This document shows, in pieces, positions 18,936-29,728 of a DNA stretch of 64,000 nucleotides (within the stretch, counting starts at the first letter, position 1; the number at the start of each line of letters is the position of its first letter). The translations under genes and the position numbers were made by a program. Source of the stretch: Neisseria dumasiana (GTDB lineage: Bacteria; Pseudomonadota; Gammaproteobacteria; Burkholderiales; Neisseriaceae); the NCBI RefSeq assembly GCF_022870885.1, contig NZ_CP091509.1, positions 1,364,001-1,428,000 on the forward strand, in the 5' to 3' direction. Under the pieces are notes generated by a model. That model made no database searches, had not been told where the DNA came from, and saw only the letters and a program-made list of their open reading frames with translations.

Positions 18936-19637
18936 CTAATCGTCATGCGCTTTTTCCGCCCGACGAATCAATTCTTCCACCAACTCGGGCACGCCTTCGC
19001 AAGCTTTTTTAGGCAAAATTTCCACCGGAACGCCTGCATGCTGCGGATTCGGGTCAACCAAAAAACATTCTGCTTCGGGCGGGGCAAAATTCAATAAAGA
19101 TGCGGCAGGATAAACCTGCAAAGACGTGCCCACCACCATCACTATATCCGCATCGCGCATTTCTTCCACCGCTTGCGGAAACAGCGGCACTTCTTCGCCG
19201 AACCATACAATATGCGGTCGTAAAGGCCGGCCTCGGCTGTCGGTGTCGTTTACAGTCAAATCGCCCGTCCAAGCCAATACTTCGCTTTCATCAACACAGC
19301 TGCGTACTTTGTTCAATTCGCCGTGCAGATGCAATACACGGCTGCTGCCTGCCCGTTCGTGCAGATCATCCACGTTTTGGGTAATGATATGCACGCGGTA
19401 ATGCCGCTCCAAGCGTACCAATGATTCGTGCGCGGCATTCGGTTCTGCGGCATTGGCCTGCCTGCGCCGCATGTTGTAGAACGACAATACCGTTTGCGGA
19501 TCGCGTTCAAAGGCTTGGGGCGTACACACTTCGCTGACTTTATAACCTTCCCACAAGCCGCCTGCGTCGCGAAATGTTTTTAATCCGCTCTCGGCACTTA
19601 TGCCTGCGCCCGTTAACACCACACATTTTTTCATCAT
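18936..19637 (-). CDS. cobB: Sirtuin-family NAD-dependent deacylase without zinc ribbon
   Basis: 233 residues. The NAD site GAGISAESGLKTFR (10-23), TQNVDDLHERAG (86-97) and the catalytic His105 in HLHGEL are present. A Y54-x-x-R57 pair matches the class III sirtuin signature linked to removal of succinyl and malonyl groups. The usual four zinc cysteines are missing; only Cys114 lies in that region. The protein is cytoplasmic and stands alone between repeats and a phospholipase gene. Confidence 0.88.
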   Translation of the reverse strand: MMKKCVVLTGAGISAESGLKTFRDAGGLWEGYKVSEVCTPQAFERDPQTVLSFYNMRRRQANAAEPNAAHESLVRLERHYRVHIITQNVDDLHERAGSSRVLHLHGELNKVRSCVDESEVLAWTGDLTVNDTDSRGRPLRPHIVWFGEEVPLFPQAVEEMRDADIVMVVGTSLQVYPAASLLNFAPPEAECFLVDPNPQHAGVPVEILPKKACEGVPELVEELIRRAEKAHDD

Positions 19638-19740
19638 TGCCTTCTTTCGTGAAATGGGAGCTGTTTACGCCCGGGTTGAAATACACTCTGCCGATTGTAA
19701 GCACTTTGCTTAATGAAAGTATCGGAACCTGTTCGACGTT

Positions 19741-19767
19741 TCAGGCCGTCTGATTCAGACGGCCTGA
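19741..19767 (-). terminator. DUS-pair terminator of the phospholipase D gene
   Basis: TCAGGCCGTCTGA is followed directly by its complement, four bases beyond the stop codon of the gene on the minus strand. Confidence 0.75.
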
Positions 19768-19770
19768 TGT

Positions 19771-21303
19771 TTATAGCAAACCTTCTATCGGCAACACCGA
19801 AAGTATCTTAACCGTTATCCGCTTCCAAAAGCCCGCTTCGGGCTCTTTTGAAGATACCGTGCCGTCTTCGGGGTCTTGCCATTGCAGCTTGTTATTCGGA
19901 TTCAGGGTAACTTTGTAAGCATAGGCAGGTGTGGTTTGTTGCAGTTTGCCCTGCATGGTTTTTGCCAAATCCGGGTTTTCGATCACAACGCCCATTTCTG
20001 TGTTGAGTCTGGCCGAACGCGGGTCGAGGTTGAACGAACCGATAAACACCCTTTGTTTATCGACAATAAAGTTTTTGGCATGCAAACTCGTTGACGAGCT
20101 ACCTGTCAAACCGCGGTCTTTGCTCTTGGGCACCGCATGGTTGGCTTTCAATTCGTACAATTCGACGCCTGCTTTAATCAGCGGTTTGCGATAGCGGGCA
20201 TACCCGGAATGCACGGCGGCTACGTCTGTGGCCTGAAGCGAATTGGTCAACACCGTTACCTTAACACCCTGCCGCACCAAATCGGCAATCGCCTCGGTGC
20301 CTTCTTTGGTCGGCACAAAATAGGGAGAAACCAGATAAATTTCCTGTTCGGGCGAGCCTAGGGCTTCGTCGATTTTTTCGCTGATCTGCGGTTTGTTGCG
20401 GTCGCGGTTCAAGCCTTTGGAAGGGTCGTCGCTTACGAGCTTGGTTTTAACGTAACGCCATTCCAGCTGATTGTTTTTAATGGCTTCAAAAAGCTTGGAC
20501 TGCTCCAAGTCATGCCGGTATCCGGCCAGAATCCTGTTTTTGTCGTCGTCGCCTATCTCGAGAGCTTTCCAACCTTTGTCGATATTGGCACGACGCACGA
20601 TGCGTTCGAGCGGATAAGCCGAGTCGCTTGCCCAATAACGGTCGAAATCTTCGGAAACTTCCGAAACCACCCTTCCTGTGGCCAGAATATCCAAATCGGC
20701 AAACGCGGTGTCGGCGCTGATGTTGAAATATTCGTCGCCGATATTGCGTCCGCCGAGAATGGTGGCGTGGTTATCGGCAGTCAATGTTTTATTGTGCATG
20801 CGCCGGTTAAGACGGGGAAAGTCGGTCAGATAACCGAGCGCGCGCCATTTGCGGTTGAGAAAAGGGTTGAACAAGCGGATTTCGATATTGGGATGGCTGT
20901 TGAGTGCGGCCAACACGTTATCCAAACCGTTGGTGTTGTTGTCGTCGAGCAGCAGCCGCACCCGCACGCCGCGCACGGCGGCTCTGTGCAGCATGTTGAA
21001 CAGGATTTTGCCGGAAACGTCGTTGTGCCAAATGTAGTATTGCAAATCGAGGGTGTGGTCGGCCGAATCGATCAATGTGGCGCGGGCAACGAAGGCATCG
21101 TGGGCATCGTCGAGAATATAAATACCCGAAGTATCCTCTGCCCAATCTTGATTGCTTTTGGCTGTGGATTTGAGAGCGGCAGTCAACCGTTTGGAAGCCG
21201 GTACGTCGAGATATCGGCTTTCGGTGCGGTTTTCAAGCGACGGCAGGCTCAAACAGCCCGAGAGAAAAAATGTCAGCATGAAGCAGATAGTGTAATGTCT
21301 CAT
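19771..21303 (-). CDS. Phospholipase D / cardiolipin synthase-like lipoprotein, ClsC-like
   Basis: 510 residues. The signal sequence ends in a lipobox LSGC, so the mature protein is probably lipid-anchored at Cys17. Two HKD motifs are present: MHNKTLTADNHATILGGRNIGD and LHAKNFIVDKQRVFIGSFNLDP. YYIWHNDVSGKILF is also typical of ClsC-type enzymes, which make cardiolipin from phosphatidylethanolamine and phosphatidylglycerol. A nuclease or other transferase role cannot be excluded. E. coli clsC works with a partner, ymdB; none is adjacent here. Confidence 0.87.
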   Translation of the reverse strand: MRHYTICFMLTFFLSGCLSLPSLENRTESRYLDVPASKRLTAALKSTAKSNQDWAEDTSGIYILDDAHDAFVARATLIDSADHTLDLQYYIWHNDVSGKILFNMLHRAAVRGVRVRLLLDDNNTNGLDNVLAALNSHPNIEIRLFNPFLNRKWRALGYLTDFPRLNRRMHNKTLTADNHATILGGRNIGDEYFNISADTAFADLDILATGRVVSEVSEDFDRYWASDSAYPLERIVRRANIDKGWKALEIGDDDKNRILAGYRHDLEQSKLFEAIKNNQLEWRYVKTKLVSDDPSKGLNRDRNKPQISEKIDEALGSPEQEIYLVSPYFVPTKEGTEAIADLVRQGVKVTVLTNSLQATDVAAVHSGYARYRKPLIKAGVELYELKANHAVPKSKDRGLTGSSSTSLHAKNFIVDKQRVFIGSFNLDPRSARLNTEMGVVIENPDLAKTMQGKLQQTTPAYAYKVTLNPNNKLQWQDPEDGTVSSKEPEAGFWKRITVKILSVLPIEGLL

Positions 21304-21800
21304 GTATGGATATCAATTGTTCAGACGGCCTTACCATACTGTTAAAAGAAACGGGCGGCGGTATAAAGTTCAACCTGCGCCGCTGCTTGCGGCGCGGCGG
21401 CGTATAACAAGCCGTCTGAAAAAGTTAAAACCGGCGGGGATTGTACCTGCATTTTTATGCAGTCGGCCTGCATCCGCCTGAGCGGTGCAATCATGCAATA
21501 TAAGGCCGGTAGCCTTTCAATCGGTATAGAGCATCTGGCAGCAAACGCCGATTGCGCACAGTCGCAACCCAACCCTTGCAGCTGCACCCCGCCCGCGATT
21601 GTACGCCATGATTCCGTTGCAAAAAAGCAAACCTATGAAAAAGCTGTCAAACATCATCTCAAACAGTAGCGCCCGCAACTACACCTTGCTCGGCAGTTTC
21701 CCCACGCCGAAAATGCCACTCAAACCAACGCGATGGTTTATAATTCCGCTCCGTTCAACACAGTTTCCAACCGCTACGCCAACCGTTTTCCATAACAACC
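21304..21800. other. Intergenic region, no gene seen
   Basis: About 500 bases between divergent genes. Two DUS copies lie at 21319-21330 and 21410-21421. The short open frames here have no ribosome site and no family-like sequence. Promoters for purK and the phospholipase gene must be here but none is clear. Confidence 0.5.
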
Positions 21801-22946
21801 ATGAATAAACACAATCCCATCCTTCCTCCCGCCAATCTCGGCATTCTCGGCGGCGGCCAGCTCGGCCGTATGTTTACCGTTGCCGCCAAAACCATGGGCT
21901 ACCGGGTTACCGTGCTCGACCCCGATCCCAATGCGCCTGCCGCCGACTTTGCCGACCGTCATCTGTGCGCCGCTTTCGACGACGAAGCCGCCTTAAACGA
22001 GTTGGCCAAATGCGCCGCCGTTACCACCGAATTTGAAAACGTCAACGCCGACGCCATGCGCTTTCTGGCCCAACACACCGTAGTCTCGCCCAGTGGCGAC
22101 TGCGTGGCCATTGCGCAAAACCGCATTCAAGAAAAAGCATGGATTCAAAAAGCCGGCCTGCAAACCGCACCCTATCAGGCCGTCTGCAAACCTGAAGATA
22201 TTACCGAAGCAAGTGCCTCCCTGCTGCCCGGCATTCTCAAAACCGCCACATTGGGCTACGACGGCAAAGGCCAAATCCGCGTCAAAACCTTGAGCGAACT
22301 CAAAACCGCATTTGCCGAACACGGCGGCGTAGATTGCGTGTTGGAAAAAATGGTGGACTTACGCGGCGAAATTTCCGTGATCGTATGCCGTCTGAACAGC
22401 GAGAACACGCAAACCTTCGACCCCGCCGAAAACATCCACGAAAACGGCATTCTCGCCTATTCCATCGTACCCGCCCGCTTAAGCGCGGATGTCCAGCAAC
22501 AAGCACGGCAAATGGCACGCCGCTTGGCCGACGAGCTGGATTACGTCGGCGTATTGGCGGTGGAAATGTTTGTGGTCGGCGACACCAACGAACTGATCGT
22601 CAACGAAATCGCCCCGCGCCCGCACAACAGCGGCCACCACACCATCGATGCCTGCGCCGCCGACCAATTCCAACAGCAAGTACGCATCATGTGCGGCCTG
22701 CCGCCCGCCGATACCCGTTTATTGTCGAGCTGCTGCATGGCCAATATTTTGGGAGACGTTTGGGGCAAAAACGGTAGCGAACCCGATTGGCTGCCGCTGC
22801 AAAATCACCCGCGCGCGCACCTGCATCTATACGGCAAAAAATCCGCCCGCACCGGCAGAAAAATGGGGCATTTTACCGTGCTGGCCGACGATTCCGACGA
22901 AGCATTAAACACCGCTCGAACGTTGCACAAGGGTTTGTCTGCATAA
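21801..22946 (+). CDS. purK: 5-(carboxyamino)imidazole ribonucleotide synthase
   Basis: 381 residues. An ATP-grasp enzyme of purine synthesis that carboxylates aminoimidazole ribonucleotide with ATP and bicarbonate. The start is typical (LGILGGGQLGRMFTVAAKTM). Further signatures are TTEFENVNADAM, LKTATLGYDGKGQ, and VNEIAPRPHNSGHHTIDACA with SQFEQ-like DQFQQQVR. purE is not adjacent in this window. It ends before a DUS-pair terminator. Confidence 0.97.
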   Translation: MNKHNPILPPANLGILGGGQLGRMFTVAAKTMGYRVTVLDPDPNAPAADFADRHLCAAFDDEAALNELAKCAAVTTEFENVNADAMRFLAQHTVVSPSGDCVAIAQNRIQEKAWIQKAGLQTAPYQAVCKPEDITEASASLLPGILKTATLGYDGKGQIRVKTLSELKTAFAEHGGVDCVLEKMVDLRGEISVIVCRLNSENTQTFDPAENIHENGILAYSIVPARLSADVQQQARQMARRLADELDYVGVLAVEMFVVGDTNELIVNEIAPRPHNSGHHTIDACAADQFQQQVRIMCGLPPADTRLLSSCCMANILGDVWGKNGSEPDWLPLQNHPRAHLHLYGKKSARTGRKMGHFTVLADDSDEALNTARTLHKGLSA

Positions 22947-22961
22947 ATTCACAAACCGCCA

Positions 22962-22994
22962 CAGGCCGTCTGAAACACTGATTCAGACGGCCTG
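22962..22994 (+). terminator. DUS-pair terminator of purK
   Basis: CAGGCCGTCTGAA pairs with TTCAGACGGCCTG over a 7-base loop, 16 bases beyond the purK stop. Confidence 0.8.
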
Positions 22995-23072
22995 ATTTCT
23001 TTCAATAAAAAACCTTCATACTCGGGCGTGACTGAAAACACCACGGCAATGAAATCTTCAAACAATGTCAAT

Positions 23073-23108
23073 AAAAACGCCTTGTCTTAAAACAGACAAG
23101 GCGTTTTT
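23073..23108 (-). terminator. Rho-independent terminator of ppsA
   Basis: AAAAACGCCTTGTCT pairs perfectly with AGACAAGGCGTTTTT across six bases; on the minus strand it is followed by a T run. A DUS core lies between it and the ppsA stop. Confidence 0.88.
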
Positions 23109-23124
23109 TCAGACGGCATCAAGC

Positions 23125-25512
23125 TTATTTATTCAGCTCTTTAGCCAGATACAGCCAAGTTTCAATCACGGTATCCGGATTCAGCGATACGGTTTCAATA
23201 CCTTCTTCTACCAACCATTTCGCAAAATCAGGGTGGTCTGAAGGCCCTTGACCGCAAATGCCTACATATTTGTTGTGTTTACGGCAAGCCGAAATGGCCA
23301 AATGCAGCATCACTTTAACGGCAGGATTGCGCTCGTCGAACGTACCTGCGATCGGGCCGCCGCTGTCACGGTCAACACCTAAGGTCAGTTGCGTCATATC
23401 GTTGGAGCCGATTGAGAAGCCGTCGAAATATTGCAGGAACTGCTCGGCCAGCAATGCGTTGCTGGGCAGCTCGCACATCATAATCAAACGCAAGCCGTTT
23501 TTGCCGCGCTCCAAGCCGTTTTCTTTCAGGGCTTTGATTACTGCTTCGGCTTCGTTGAGGGTGCGTACAAACGGAATCATGATTTCGACGTTGGTCAAGC
23601 CCATTTCGTCGCGAACGCGTTTCAGAGCTTGGCATTCCAAAGCAAAGCAGTCTTTGAAATCATCGGAAACATAACGCGCCGCACCGCGGAAGCCCAACAT
23701 CGGGTTTTCTTCGTGAGGCTCGTAAAGGTTGCCGCCCACGAGATTGGCGTATTCGTTTGATTTAAAATCCGACATGCGCACGATCACTTTGCGCGGATAT
23801 ACGGAAGCGGCCAAAGTGGCAACGCCTTCTGCGATTTTATCAACGTAAAATGCTACCGGAGAAGCATATCCTGCGATACGGTCGGAAATTTCATTTTGCA
23901 GTTCTGCATCCAAGCGGTCGAATTCCAACAAGGCTTTGGGGTGAATGCCGATTTGGCGGTTGATGATGAATTCCATACGCGCCAAGCCGATGCCTTCGTT
24001 GGGCAGGCTGGAGAAGCTGAACGCCAATTCCGGGTTACCCACGTTCATCATGATTTTTACCGGCGACTTGGGCATATTGTCCAAAGCCACATCGGTTACT
24101 TCCACATTCAGCAAACCGTCGTAAATCAAACCGGTATCGCCTTCGGCACACGATACGGTAACTTGCTGGCCGTCTGAAAGCACGGTGGTTGCATCTCCGC
24201 AACCGACAACGGCGGGAATACCCAACTCGCGGGCAATAATGGCTGCGTGGCAGGTACGTCCGCCGCGGTTGGTTACAATCGCCGACGCACGTTTCATTAC
24301 CGGCTCCCAATCGGGGTCGGTCATATCGGTTACCAATACGTCGCCTGCCTGTACGCTTTCCATTTGCGAAGCATCTTTCACCAAGCGCACGACGCCCTGA
24401 CCTACTTTCTGACCGATGGCACGGCCTTCGCACAATACTTTCTTGTCGCCGTTGATGCTGTAACGTCGCAAGCTGCGTGTGTTGTCTTCTTGCGATTTAA
24501 CGGTTTCAGGGCGCGCTTGCAGAATATAGAGTTTGCCGTCTGTGCCGTCGCGACCCCACTCGATATCCATGGGGCGGCCGTAATGCTCTTCGATAATCAA
24601 AGCATATTTGGCCAACTCGGTAATCTCTTCGTCGCTGATAGAGAAAGCTTTGCGGTCTTCTTGAGGCACGTCGACAACCTGAACCGATTTACCGGCTTGC
24701 GCCTGCTCGGTAAAGGTCATTTTGATCAGTTTGGAACCCATGGTTTTGCGCAGAATAGCCGGACGGCCTGCTTTCAACGTAGGCTTGTGCACATAAAACT
24801 CGTCGGGGTTCACCGCACCTTGTACAACGGTTTCGCCCAAGCCGTAAGAAGCGGTTACGAATACCACGTCTTCAAAGCCGGATTCGGTATCGATAGAGAA
24901 CATTACGCCGGCAGCGCCGCTGTCTGAACGCACCATGCGCTGAACGCCGGCAGACAAAGCGACTACGTCGTGCGCAAAGCCTTTGTGCACACGGTAAGAG
25001 ATGGCACGGTCGTTATATAAAGAAGCGAATACATGTTTCATCGCTTCTTTCACGTTTTCCAAACCGTTAATGTTCAGGAAGGTTTCTTGTTGGCCGGCAA
25101 AAGAGGCATCCGGCAGATCTTCTGCGGTAGCCGAAGAGCGGACCGCTACGGAAATTTTATCGGTACCCGCATCGGCAACCATCTTATCCCATGCGGTTTT
25201 AATATCGGCATCAAGCTGCTCGGGGAACGGCGTATCGAGAATCCATTGGCGGATTTCTTTACCCACGCGCGCCAACTCGGTAACGTCTTCCACATCCAGA
25301 GCCGCAAGTGCTGCAGAGATACGTTCGTTAAGGCCGTTGTGCGCCAAAAAAGCACGGTAAGCTTCTGCCGTAGTGGCGAAACCGCCGGGTACGCGCACAC
25401 CTTTTTCAGTGAGCTGACTGATCATTTCGCCTAAAGAGGCGTTTTTACCGCCTACGCTTTCAACATCAGTCATGCGCAGGTTTTCAAACCAAATCACGTA
25501 ATTTGCAGCCAT
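23125..25512 (-). CDS. ppsA: Phosphoenolpyruvate synthase
   Basis: 795 residues from ATG 25512 ([19 protein letters not shown]); an ATG 12 bases upstream is less like the family. It converts pyruvate, ATP and water to PEP, AMP and phosphate in gluconeogenesis. The N-terminal ATP-binding domain shows [20 protein letters not shown]. The phosphohistidine domain is [20 protein letters not shown], with the swivelling His. The C-terminal PEP domain ends with [17 protein letters not shown] and CGQGPSD. The regulator gene ppsR is divergent. Confidence 0.97.
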   Translation of the reverse strand: MAANYVIWFENLRMTDVESVGGKNASLGEMISQLTEKGVRVPGGFATTAEAYRAFLAHNGLNERISAALAALDVEDVTELARVGKEIRQWILDTPFPEQLDADIKTAWDKMVADAGTDKISVAVRSSATAEDLPDASFAGQQETFLNINGLENVKEAMKHVFASLYNDRAISYRVHKGFAHDVVALSAGVQRMVRSDSGAAGVMFSIDTESGFEDVVFVTASYGLGETVVQGAVNPDEFYVHKPTLKAGRPAILRKTMGSKLIKMTFTEQAQAGKSVQVVDVPQEDRKAFSISDEEITELAKYALIIEEHYGRPMDIEWGRDGTDGKLYILQARPETVKSQEDNTRSLRRYSINGDKKVLCEGRAIGQKVGQGVVRLVKDASQMESVQAGDVLVTDMTDPDWEPVMKRASAIVTNRGGRTCHAAIIARELGIPAVVGCGDATTVLSDGQQVTVSCAEGDTGLIYDGLLNVEVTDVALDNMPKSPVKIMMNVGNPELAFSFSSLPNEGIGLARMEFIINRQIGIHPKALLEFDRLDAELQNEISDRIAGYASPVAFYVDKIAEGVATLAASVYPRKVIVRMSDFKSNEYANLVGGNLYEPHEENPMLGFRGAARYVSDDFKDCFALECQALKRVRDEMGLTNVEIMIPFVRTLNEAEAVIKALKENGLERGKNGLRLIMMCELPSNALLAEQFLQYFDGFSIGSNDMTQLTLGVDRDSGGPIAGTFDERNPAVKVMLHLAISACRKHNKYVGICGQGPSDHPDFAKWLVEEGIETVSLNPDTVIETWLYLAKELNK

Positions 25513-26041
25513 TTTTAAATCCATTAAACAAGTTAAAAAAGAAATAAATCTCGCGGGGGTATTCTAACCACTCAAACCCGTAGTGTCATGTATTTTTATT
25601 GCCTGAGAATACACGAGGCCGTCTGAAAAATTGCGGGAAAAGGGCTGTGTAGTCAAATGAAAGAAATCATTACCACGAACCCGAAATCTTGTTAGCCCTT
25701 GTTAAACATAGGTTTTGATTTAAAACAATGCATTTTCAACAGACGCAAAAACTAAAACTATTGGCATTTTATTTCAATAAAAATATTTTCAAGACACAAA
25801 ATGTGCGTTTAAATTTTTTTAATTTTGATTGTAGTGCAATGTAGTTAAGCGGCGGGTATTGTTGCGCTCAACTTCCGGTTTGACCCTATTTCCATGTTTC
25901 CGGAAAATGAAGGATTGAGAATGCAAACTCATTCGCATAACGATTTTCAGATGGCCTGCGGGAGCCGCTCTTGGTATGATATGGCCGTATTTTACAAAGG
26001 CAATCCGACAAATCGATCACTCACATAAAAAGGAACCGTAA
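25513..26041. other. ppsA-ppsR divergent control region
   Basis: About 530 bases without a gene. A DUS lies at 25617-25628 and a decayed one (TTTTCAGATGGCCT) near 25944. The middle part (about 25690-25850) is AT-rich with A and T runs. Both promoters must lie here; no clear pair of -35 and -10 boxes was identified. Confidence 0.5.
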
Positions 26042-26860
26042 ATGGCCCGCCGTTCTGCTTTTTTTATTTCCGACCGCACAGGCATCACTTCTGAAAGCAT
26101 GGGCGAAGCCCTGCTGGATCAATTTGAAGGAGTGAATTTCAAAAGAGCAACCTATCCTTTTGTCGATACCCCTGAAAAAGCCCGTGCTATGGTGCAAATC
26201 ATCAATGCCGCCGCATCAGACAGCGGCCTGCGCCCCTTGGTATTTACCAGTATCATCAATGATGAAATCCGCACCATTATTAAAACCTGCCAAGGTTTGC
26301 ACCTGAGCTTTTTCGATGCTTTCTTAGGCACAATCGAGCGCGAACTCGGCCTGAGGGCGCGGCACTCGGTGGGACGCACCCACGGCATCGGCGACACCGA
26401 GCGCTACGATGCGCGTATGGAAGCGGTTAACTTCTCACTCAATCACGACGACGGCATCAGCGGTAAAGATTTAAAAGATGCCGATGTGATTCTGATGGGG
26501 GTTTCCCGTTCAGGCAAAACCCCCACCTGCCTGTATCTCGCGCTCCAATACGGTATCCGCGCCGCCAATTATCCGCTCACCCCCGACGACTTGGAAAGCA
26601 CCGATTTGCCGCGCATGGTTAAACCCTACAAACACAAATTATTCGGTTTAACCATCCAACCCGAACGGCTGCAAGCCATCCGCCACGAGCGCCGGCCGGA
26701 CTCAAACTATTCGCAACTCAATACCTGCCGCCGCGAAGTTGCCGACGCGCAAAGCATGTTCCGCACCCATTCCATTCCTTTTACCAACACCACAGACAAA
26801 TCGGTAGAGGAATTGGCGGTGAGCATTATGCAGGCATGTCAGCTGAAACGCCGTTTTTAA
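26042..26860 (+). CDS. ppsR: PEP synthase regulatory protein (kinase/pyrophosphorylase)
   Basis: 272 residues of the DUF299 family. It inactivates PEP synthase by ADP-dependent phosphorylation of a threonine and reactivates it by phosphate-dependent removal. [20 protein letters not shown] opens the protein. The nucleotide-binding loop GVSRSGKT is at 153-160. The protein acts directly on the product of the divergent gene ppsA, so the pair is a self-contained gluconeogenic switch. Confidence 0.95.
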   Translation: MARRSAFFISDRTGITSESMGEALLDQFEGVNFKRATYPFVDTPEKARAMVQIINAAASDSGLRPLVFTSIINDEIRTIIKTCQGLHLSFFDAFLGTIERELGLRARHSVGRTHGIGDTERYDARMEAVNFSLNHDDGISGKDLKDADVILMGVSRSGKTPTCLYLALQYGIRAANYPLTPDDLESTDLPRMVKPYKHKLFGLTIQPERLQAIRHERRPDSNYSQLNTCRREVADAQSMFRTHSIPFTNTTDKSVEELAVSIMQACQLKRRF

Positions 26861-26976
26861 ACCCATGCTGCCTGCCTCCGGCCCGATAAAGTATTTTCAG
26901 ACGGCCACAGCAGGCAGCATTCTGGCGTATGTATGTTAAAATTGATTTTTTAACCGTTTCTATCAGGAAAACCCAA

Positions 26977-27762
26977 ATGAACATGAAAAAATGGATAGCC
27001 GCTGCCGTTGCCTGCTCCGCTTTTGCTTTGAGCGCATGCGGCGGACAAACCGGAGAAAGCAAACAGGCTGCCGCAGGCGAGAAAGTTTACCGCATTGCCA
27101 CCAATGCAGAATTTGCCCCTTTTGAATCTATGGACAGCAGCAACCAAATTCAGGGTTTCGATATCGATTTGATGAACGCTATGGCTAAAGCGGGCAATTT
27201 CAAAGTGGAATACAAACACCAACCTTGGAACAGCCTTTTCCCCGGCTTGGCCAACGGCGATGTGGATATCCTGCTTTCAGCCATTACCATCAACGACGAA
27301 CGCAAACAAACGATGGACTTTACCGATCCCTACTTCAAAATCACCCAAGTGATTTTGGTTCAAAAAGGCAAAGCCATCCAATCGGTTGAAGACCTGAAAA
27401 ACAGCCAGAAAGTCGGCGTGGTAACCGGCCAAACGGGCGACCTTGCCGTTTCTAGAATTTTGGGTAAAGACAGCCCCAAAATCGCCCGTTTCGAGAGCCT
27501 GCCTCTTGTTATCAAAGAGTTGGAAAACGGCGGCTTGGATGCCGTAGTATCCGACAGCGCGGTTGTAGGCAACTACATCAAAAACAACGGCAACAAAGGT
27601 TTCAATATGGTTGCACCTCCTGATTTTGAAGTAGAAAACTACGGTATGGCCGTGCGCAAAGGCGACACCGAAACCTTGAATATGCTGAACGATGCTTTGA
27701 AAAAAGTGCGCGAAAGCGGCGAATACGAAAAAGTGGAAAAACAATATTTCGCTCAACAATAA
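26977..27762 (+). CDS. Amino-acid ABC transporter substrate-binding lipoprotein
   Basis: 261 residues from ATG 26977, with AGGAAA six bases upstream. The signal sequence ends in the lipobox LSAC, so it is probably anchored at a lipidated cysteine. It belongs to the family 3 solute-binding proteins: YRIATNAEFAPFESMDSSNQ, GFDIDLMNAMAKAGNF, WNSLFPGLANGDVDILLSAI, TDPYF and VGVVTGQTGD are typical. The ligand is likely a polar amino acid or cystine. No permease or ATPase gene is adjacent, and a strong terminator follows, so the transporter core must be elsewhere. Confidence 0.9.
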   Translation: MNMKKWIAAAVACSAFALSACGGQTGESKQAAAGEKVYRIATNAEFAPFESMDSSNQIQGFDIDLMNAMAKAGNFKVEYKHQPWNSLFPGLANGDVDILLSAITINDERKQTMDFTDPYFKITQVILVQKGKAIQSVEDLKNSQKVGVVTGQTGDLAVSRILGKDSPKIARFESLPLVIKELENGGLDAVVSDSAVVGNYIKNNGNKGFNMVAPPDFEVENYGMAVRKGDTETLNMLNDALKKVRESGEYEKVEKQYFAQQ

Positions 27763-27800
27763 GCAAACTTGAGGCTCAGGCGTAAGCCCGCCTCAACCGA

Positions 27801-27848
27801 ACCACGCCTTTTCAGTTGGAAAGCAGCCGATTGAAAAGGCGTGGTTTT
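27801..27848 (+). terminator. Rho-independent terminator of the amino-acid binding protein gene
   Basis: ACCACGCCTTTTCA pairs with TGAAAAGGCGTGGT (27832-27845), followed by TTT. A DUS pair follows at 27870-27899. Confidence 0.85.
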
Positions 27849-27917
27849 ATATAGTCGATCAAAGGTCTCAGGCCGTCTGAAAGCTGGTTCAGACGGCCTT
27901 TCGATAGCGATTGAACA

Positions 27918-27946
27918 TTGAAAAAACAAGCGTTTTTCCGTATAAT
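27918..27946 (+). promoter_or_regulatory. Sigma-70 promoter of prfC
   Basis: TTGAAA (27918-27923), a 17-base spacer and a perfect TATAAT (27941-27946), about 48 bases before the prfC ATG. A DUS lies between promoter and start. Confidence 0.75.
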
Positions 27947-27993
27947 CCGCCGTTTTTTCAGGCCGTCTGAAACCCTTTGCCATACGAGAAGAT

Positions 27994-29592
27994 ATGTCCG
28001 AAATTTTAGAACAAGTGCGCCGCCGCCGCACCTTTGCGATTATTTCCCACCCTGATGCGGGTAAAACCACCTTAACCGAAAAACTGTTGCTGTTTTCCGG
28101 TGCGATTCAAAGCGCCGGCACGGTAAAAGGTAAAAAAACCGGCAAATTCGCCACTTCCGACTGGATGGAAATCGAGAAGCAGCGCGGCATTTCCGTTGCT
28201 TCTTCGGTGATGCAGTTCGAGTATAAAGACCACACTGTCAACCTGCTCGACACCCCCGGCCACCAAGACTTTTCGGAAGATACCTACCGTGTGCTTACCG
28301 CCGTCGACAGCGCGTTGATGGTGATTGATGCGGCCAAAGGTGTGGAAGCGCAAACCATCAAACTGTTGAATGTCTGCCGCTTGCGCAACACGCCCATCGT
28401 TACGTTTATGAACAAATACGACCGTGAAGTGCGTGATTCGCTCGAATTGCTCGACGAAGTGGAAAACATTCTCAAAATCCGCTGTGCGCCGGTTACTTGG
28501 CCGATCGGTATGGGCAAGAATTTCAAAGGTGTGTATCACATTCTCAATGATGAAATTTACCTGTTTGACGCGGGCGGTGAAAAACTGCCGCACGAATTTG
28601 AAATTATCGAAGGCATCGACAACCCGCGCCTAGACGAATTGTTCCCGCTGGAAATGGACAATCTGCGCGCCGAAATCGAATTGGTTCAGGCGGCATCGAA
28701 TGAATTTGTGTTGGAAGAATTTTTGGCGGGCGAACTTACTCCCGTGTTTTTCGGCTCTGCCATCAACAATTTCGGCATTCAGGAAATTCTTAACTCGCTG
28801 ATCGATTGGGCACCCGCTCCCAAAGGCCGCGATGCCACCGTGCGCGAAGTGATGCCGTCTGAAGAAAAATTTTCAGGCTTTGTATTTAAAATCCAAGCCA
28901 ATATGGATCCGAAACACCGCGACCGCATCGCCTTTTTGCGCGTTTGCTCCGGCAAATTCGAGCGCGGCATGAAAATCAAACATCTGCGCATCAACCGCGA
29001 TATCGCCGCTTCCAGCGTAGTCACTTTTATGTCGCACGACCGCGAGCTGGTGGAAGAGGCCTATGCGGGCGATATCATCGGCATTCCCAATCACGGCAAC
29101 ATTCAAATCGGCGACAGTTTTTCCGAAGGCGAACAGCTGGCATTTACCGGCATTCCGTTTTTTGCGCCCGAACTGTTCCGCAGCGTCCGCATTAAAAACC
29201 CGCTTAAAATGAAGCAACTGCAAAAAGGCTTGCAGCAGCTGGGCGAAGAAGGTGCGGTGCAGGTGTTCAAACCGCACAACGGCGGCGATTTGATATTGGG
29301 TGCGGTAGGCGTTTTGCAGTTTGAAGTGGTTACTTCCCGATTGGCTGCCGAATACGGGGTAGAAGCGGTGTTCGACAACGCTAGCATTTGGTCGGCACGC
29401 TGGGTATCGTGCAGCGATAAGAAAAAACTGGCCGAGTTTGAAAAAGCCAATGCCGTGAACCTTGCTATTGATGCGGGCGGCAATTTGGCTTATCTCGCAC
29501 CCAACCGCGTGAATCTGAACCTTACCCAAGAACGCTGGCCGGATATTGTGTTCCACGAAACACGCGAACATTCGGTTAACTTAAATGCCTGA
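27994..29592 (+). CDS. prfC: Peptide chain release factor 3
   Basis: 532 residues. A translational GTPase that removes RF1 or RF2 from the ribosome after termination. The G motifs are [13 protein letters not shown], the switch region [35 protein letters not shown] and MNKYDRE. The rest of the protein follows the RF3 pattern through [20 protein letters not shown] and [13 protein letters not shown]. It has its own promoter and terminator. Confidence 0.97.
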   Translation: MSEILEQVRRRRTFAIISHPDAGKTTLTEKLLLFSGAIQSAGTVKGKKTGKFATSDWMEIEKQRGISVASSVMQFEYKDHTVNLLDTPGHQDFSEDTYRVLTAVDSALMVIDAAKGVEAQTIKLLNVCRLRNTPIVTFMNKYDREVRDSLELLDEVENILKIRCAPVTWPIGMGKNFKGVYHILNDEIYLFDAGGEKLPHEFEIIEGIDNPRLDELFPLEMDNLRAEIELVQAASNEFVLEEFLAGELTPVFFGSAINNFGIQEILNSLIDWAPAPKGRDATVREVMPSEEKFSGFVFKIQANMDPKHRDRIAFLRVCSGKFERGMKIKHLRINRDIAASSVVTFMSHDRELVEEAYAGDIIGIPNHGNIQIGDSFSEGEQLAFTGIPFFAPELFRSVRIKNPLKMKQLQKGLQQLGEEGAVQVFKPHNGGDLILGAVGVLQFEVVTSRLAAEYGVEAVFDNASIWSARWVSCSDKKKLAEFEKANAVNLAIDAGGNLAYLAPNRVNLNLTQERWPDIVFHETREHSVNLNA

Positions 29593-29606
29593 CGTTCAGA
29601 CGGCAT

Positions 29607-29643
29607 AAGACCTTTGCCACCGAACGGTTTTTGCAAAGGTCTT
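29607..29643 (+). terminator. prfC terminator with CCTTTGC/GCAAAGG stem
   Basis: AAGACCTTTGC (29607-29617) pairs with GCAAAGGTCTT (29633-29643). The stem sequence resembles the ends of the dispersed CCTTTGCAAA repeat family. Confidence 0.75.
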
Positions 29644-29654
29644 TTCACTAAACT

Positions 29655-29704
29655 AACATCCTCTGCGCTTCAACCGCTCATCATGCGGCAGCACAGAGGA
29701 TGTT
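29655..29704 (-). terminator. Terminator of the polyamine-binding protein gene
   Basis: AACATCCTCTG and CAGAGGATGTT bracket a 28-base loop that contains a smaller stem. It lies 25 bases beyond the stop codon at 29729. Confidence 0.7.
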
Positions 29705-29728
29705 TTTTAATACAACCAATCCGGCCTG

